Translations under genes and position numbers: made by a program
NCBI RefSeq assembly: GCF_900177515.1
Contig: NZ_FXAK01000004.1
Span: 62,001-126,000, forward strand
Source: Azospirillum oryzae
GTDB lineage: Bacteria > Pseudomonadota > Alphaproteobacteria > Azospirillales > Azospirillaceae
Length of the DNA: 64,000 nucleotides
Reading direction: 5' to 3'
Notes under the pieces: model-generated
Database searches by the model: none
The model's input: only the letters and a program-made list of their open reading frames with translations
What the model was told of the DNA's origin: nothing
Part shown: in pieces, positions 62,501 through 64,000 of the stretch
How the letters are laid out: every line of letters begins with the position of its first letter
Numbering within the stretch: position 1 is the first letter of the stretch

Positions 62501-64000
62501 GGCAGCCTGACCGGGGACAGCGTCGCCTGGGCCGGCGAAGGCAACACGGTGCTGCTGGATTCCGGCACCGACGCCACCGTTTCGGATGCGGAGAACGGCG
62601 CGGCCAGCTGGAGCGGCAGCGTGCTGACCGTCCAGCGTTCCGTTTCCGGCACCGCGGTGCCGCTGTCGTCGGACGTTTTCTCGTTCAACAGCAACGCCAC
62701 CTTCTCCGAAAGCGGCGGCAACCTGCTGGATACCGGCAATGCCAACGCCGTCTTCGGCACCGTCAGCAACACCGGCGGCACCCTGACCGTCACCTTCAAC
62801 GGCAGCGCCACCGCGACGCTGATCCAGACGGTGATGCGGAACATCCTGTACCGGAACGACACGCCGACCGGCGACACCGTCATCCGCTACAGCATGACCG
62901 ACGGGCACGACGGCAGCACCACCGCCGACGTGACGGTGACCAGCGACACCATCTATGTCACCAACACCGCCGACGCCGCCGGCACCGGCGTGGCGGACGG
63001 CATCGCTCTGCGCGAGGCCGTGGCCATCGCCCTGGCCGACACCACCGGCACCCAGACGATCAAGTTCGCCTCCTCGCTGGCCAGCGGCAGCATCACGCTG
63101 GGCTCCGACCTGGCGGTGACGGAGAACCTGACCTTCGACGCCGATGCGGCCAGCGGCCTGACCATAACCGGCAGCACCATCACCGTGTCGTCGGGCGTCA
63201 CGCTGACGCTGACCAACGGCACCGGCGACACGCTGGCCGTCGCCAGCAAGATCACCGGCGCCGGCGCCATCGCCAAGACCGGTACCGGCACCGCGACGCT
63301 GACCGGCGGCAACGACTATAGCGGCGCCACCACCATCAGCGCCGGCACGCTGACGGTCGCCGACGGCATCGGCGACGGCAGCGCCGTGACGGTGTCGGCG
63401 GGCGCCACGCTGAACCTGTCGGGGGCGGAGACCATCGGGTCGCTGGCAGGATCCGGCAGCGTCACGCTGGGCGGCAACACGCTGAGCGTCGGCGGCGCCA
63501 ACACCAGCACGAGCTTCGACGGCATCATCAGCGGCACCGGCGGCGTCACCAAGACCGGCGCCGGCACCCTGACCCTGACCGGCACCAACAGCTACGCCGG
63601 CGCCACCACCGTCAGCGCCGGCACCCTGGCACTGAACAGCAGCGCCGGTACCGCGCTCGCCGACAGCAGCGCGGTTTCGGTGGCGTCGGGCGCCACGCTG
63701 AGCCTCACTTCGGCGACCGAGACCATCGGCAACCTGTCGGGCAGCGGCACCCTGGCGCTGGGCGCCAACGCGCTGACCCTCAGCCTGACGAGCAACCAGA
63801 CCTTCAGCGGTGCCATCACCGGCACCTCGGCGTCCAGCCTGACGCTGAGCGCCAATAGCGGCGCCACGACTCTGACTCTGTCCGGCACCTCCAACAGCAG
63901 CGGCTTCGCCGGCGGTATCACCCTCACCTCCGGCACGTTGCTGGTTTCCAGCGACAGCAACCTGGGCACCGGCACCCTGACGCTGGACGGCGGCACGCTG
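59549..64000 (+). CDS. Giant DUF4347/autotransporter-repeat adhesin, 3' end outside window
   Basis: The frame is open from the ATG at 59549 for 1484 codons to the window edge; an in-frame ATG at 59531 is the alternative. The N-terminus has the LEPRFMFDAAG motif and a DUF4347 domain (EAVFIDRNVAGWQSLAEGAK, YDAIHIVSHGNEGYVNLGTL, LLLYGCQVAGGRG). An AT-rich module follows (codons about 271-470), then Ig-like repeats (VTSVTSSTADGTYGVGSTVS), and finally autotransporter-associated beta-strand repeats (AIAKTGTGTATLTGGNDYSG, TKTGAGTLTLTGTNSYAGAT). Such proteins are large surface adhesins, usually exported by type I secretion. No secretion genes are in view. Confidence 0.88.
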   Translation, partial: MARKYGAKGVGGNGGAGKTRKPSSSMFAMALEPRFMFDAAGVATAADPTATVQPDIHTDTAATDHDATKTAIADVVALAVSAPVADAVPSPQIFRDAEPLANGGRKEAVFIDRNVAGWQSLAEGAKAGVEVVLLDTSQDGLSQMARWAETHHGYDAIHIVSHGNEGYVNLGTLTLDSQSVQQRGADLAAVGAALTSDGDLLLYGCQVAGGRGDAFLSAMADATHADVAASTNSTGPIQQGGDWALEKASGSIEASNPFTSDATASFSTLLTAPLKGTVMEFGSSNFTVASPANNVSAIDISADGGAGATKSGLNLSVVSSGTNAITYTINNSTQTGMSGTGDASLYIGGGTGLISSLTFTSNDGSAFGLSSFDFAFDLPSTTSQVITVTFTATKSGGGTATFSGSYAEQLKQSTDFTSLAEFKDITSFTISYDSSIVKMELDKLLLATVATGPTNTAPVLDASKTPVLSGENQSAAVNTPSGAVGTLVSSLIDSGGALSNVTDADSSASTGIALTAVDASNGSWYYTTDGGSNWSSVGAVTNTSALLLKADANTRLFFKANSGYAGTVGNAVTFRAWDQTSGTAGSTADTSTNGGATAFSTDTDTANITVTDDVTPTVTSVTSSTADGTYGVGSTVSVQVTFSENVTVTGTPRLTLETGTTDRTIDYVSGTGTNTLTFTYTVQAGDTSSDLDYQSTSALVLNGGTIKDAAGNDATLTLPATGSGSSLGGSKAIVIDTAPSITSATYNAGTNTLVVTGTNIGNGDSIDVTKLTLTGEGGNTYTLTSDSSVTSTPSSNSFTITLGSTDQAYVEGLLNKDGGSSQGTTTYNLAAATGWDSTLSAAADSAGNGITVSNTQKPAITSVTYNATTGVLTVTGTNLVHQPGATNDIDLSKLTITGQGGAGSAVALSGAVEITSATGFSVTLSGGTKTSIDGLLNKDGTSATDATSYKIASADDWNGTIYGDISDSTGVGITVSGHNANPVIGSLTGDSVAWAGEGNTVLLDSGTDATVSDAENGAASWSGSVLTVQRSVSGTAVPLSSDVFSFNSNATFSESGGNLLDTGNANAVFGTVSNTGGTLTVTFNGSATATLIQTVMRNILYRNDTPTGDTVIRYSMTDGHDGSTTADVTVTSDTIYVTNTADAAGTGVADGIALREAVAIALADTTGTQTIKFASSLASGSITLGSDLAVTENLTFDADAASGLTITGSTITVSSGVTLTLTNGTGDTLAVASKITGAGAIAKTGTGTATLTGGNDYSGATTISAGTLTVADGIGDGSAVTVSAGATLNLSGAETIGSLAGSGSVTLGGNTLSVGGANTSTSFDGIISGTGGVTKTGAGTLTLTGTNSYAGATTVSAGTLALNSSAGTALADSSAVSVASGATLSLTSATETIGNLSGSGTLALGANALTLSLTSNQTFSGAITGTSASSLTLSANSGATTLTLSGTSNSSGFAGGITLTSGTLLVSSDSNLGTGTLTLDGGTL

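Noticed and set aside
60950..62908. Minus-strand frame of about 650 codons in the adhesin region
   Set aside because: It is antisense to the continuous adhesin frame and has only low-complexity sequence.

Overview
The window is high-GC DNA with alphaproteobacterial gene style. Very high third-position GC, ATGA start/stop overlaps, a Tat-exported PhoX-like phosphatase and secreted repeat proteins all suggest a Rhodospirillales bacterium such as Azospirillum. This assignment is inferred from gene content; no rRNA or tRNA was recognised to confirm it. Two toxin-antitoxin systems, fragments of two more, one Tn3-family transposon and three IS200/IS605-type insertions suggest accessory DNA, possibly a megaplasmid or chromid.

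Layout, 1-13 kb: the window opens inside a subtilase gene (minus strand). A complete Tn3-family transposon (1141-4966, 38-bp inverted repeats, 5-bp target duplication CTCCA) splits a small helix-turn-helix antitoxin-like gene. An IS605-type element with divergent tnpA and tnpB follows (about 5210-6990), then an M23-like peptidase, a right-handed beta-helix protein with six 40-residue C-terminal repeats, and a second tnpB element with a tnpA relic (about 11058-12461).

13-35 kb: a flippase-like membrane protein is coupled to a methyltransferase-glycosyltransferase fusion. Next come two small paralogous proteins, a PhoX-like phosphatase, a Nudix hydrolase and a Phd/VapC toxin-antitoxin pair. A 1189-residue protein carries four glycosyltransferase domains and is followed by another GT2. 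A third tnpB element (about 25047-26375) lies between a broken PhyH gene and a MazF relic. Then come a sialidase-like protein, a Rieske oxygenase, a chemotaxis receptor, an acetyltransferase, an SDR and a HipA/HipB pair.

35-55 kb: a dense surface-glycan or glycolipid-like biosynthetic region. It contains a KAS III-like synthase, several glycosyltransferases (GT2, GT4 and CgeB-like), a sugar epimerase, at least five SAM methyltransferases (one FkbM-type), an asparagine synthetase-like amidotransferase, a left-handed beta-helix acyltransferase and two Fe(II)/2-oxoglutarate oxygenases. Blocks run in both directions around a divergent promoter region near 44.1 kb. Two convergent genes end in the same unassigned C-terminal nucleotide-binding-like domain. 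The chemistry fits decoration of a glycan or glycolipid with amide, methyl, acyl and hydroxyl groups, but the product cannot be read from sequence.

55-64 kb: an SGNH-like protein, a GNAT acetyltransferase, a DUF6916-like small protein and two tail-collar-domain (microcystin-dependent-protein-like) paralogues sharing a near-identical central DNA block. The window ends inside a giant DUF4347/autotransporter-repeat adhesin gene that carries an AT-rich patch.
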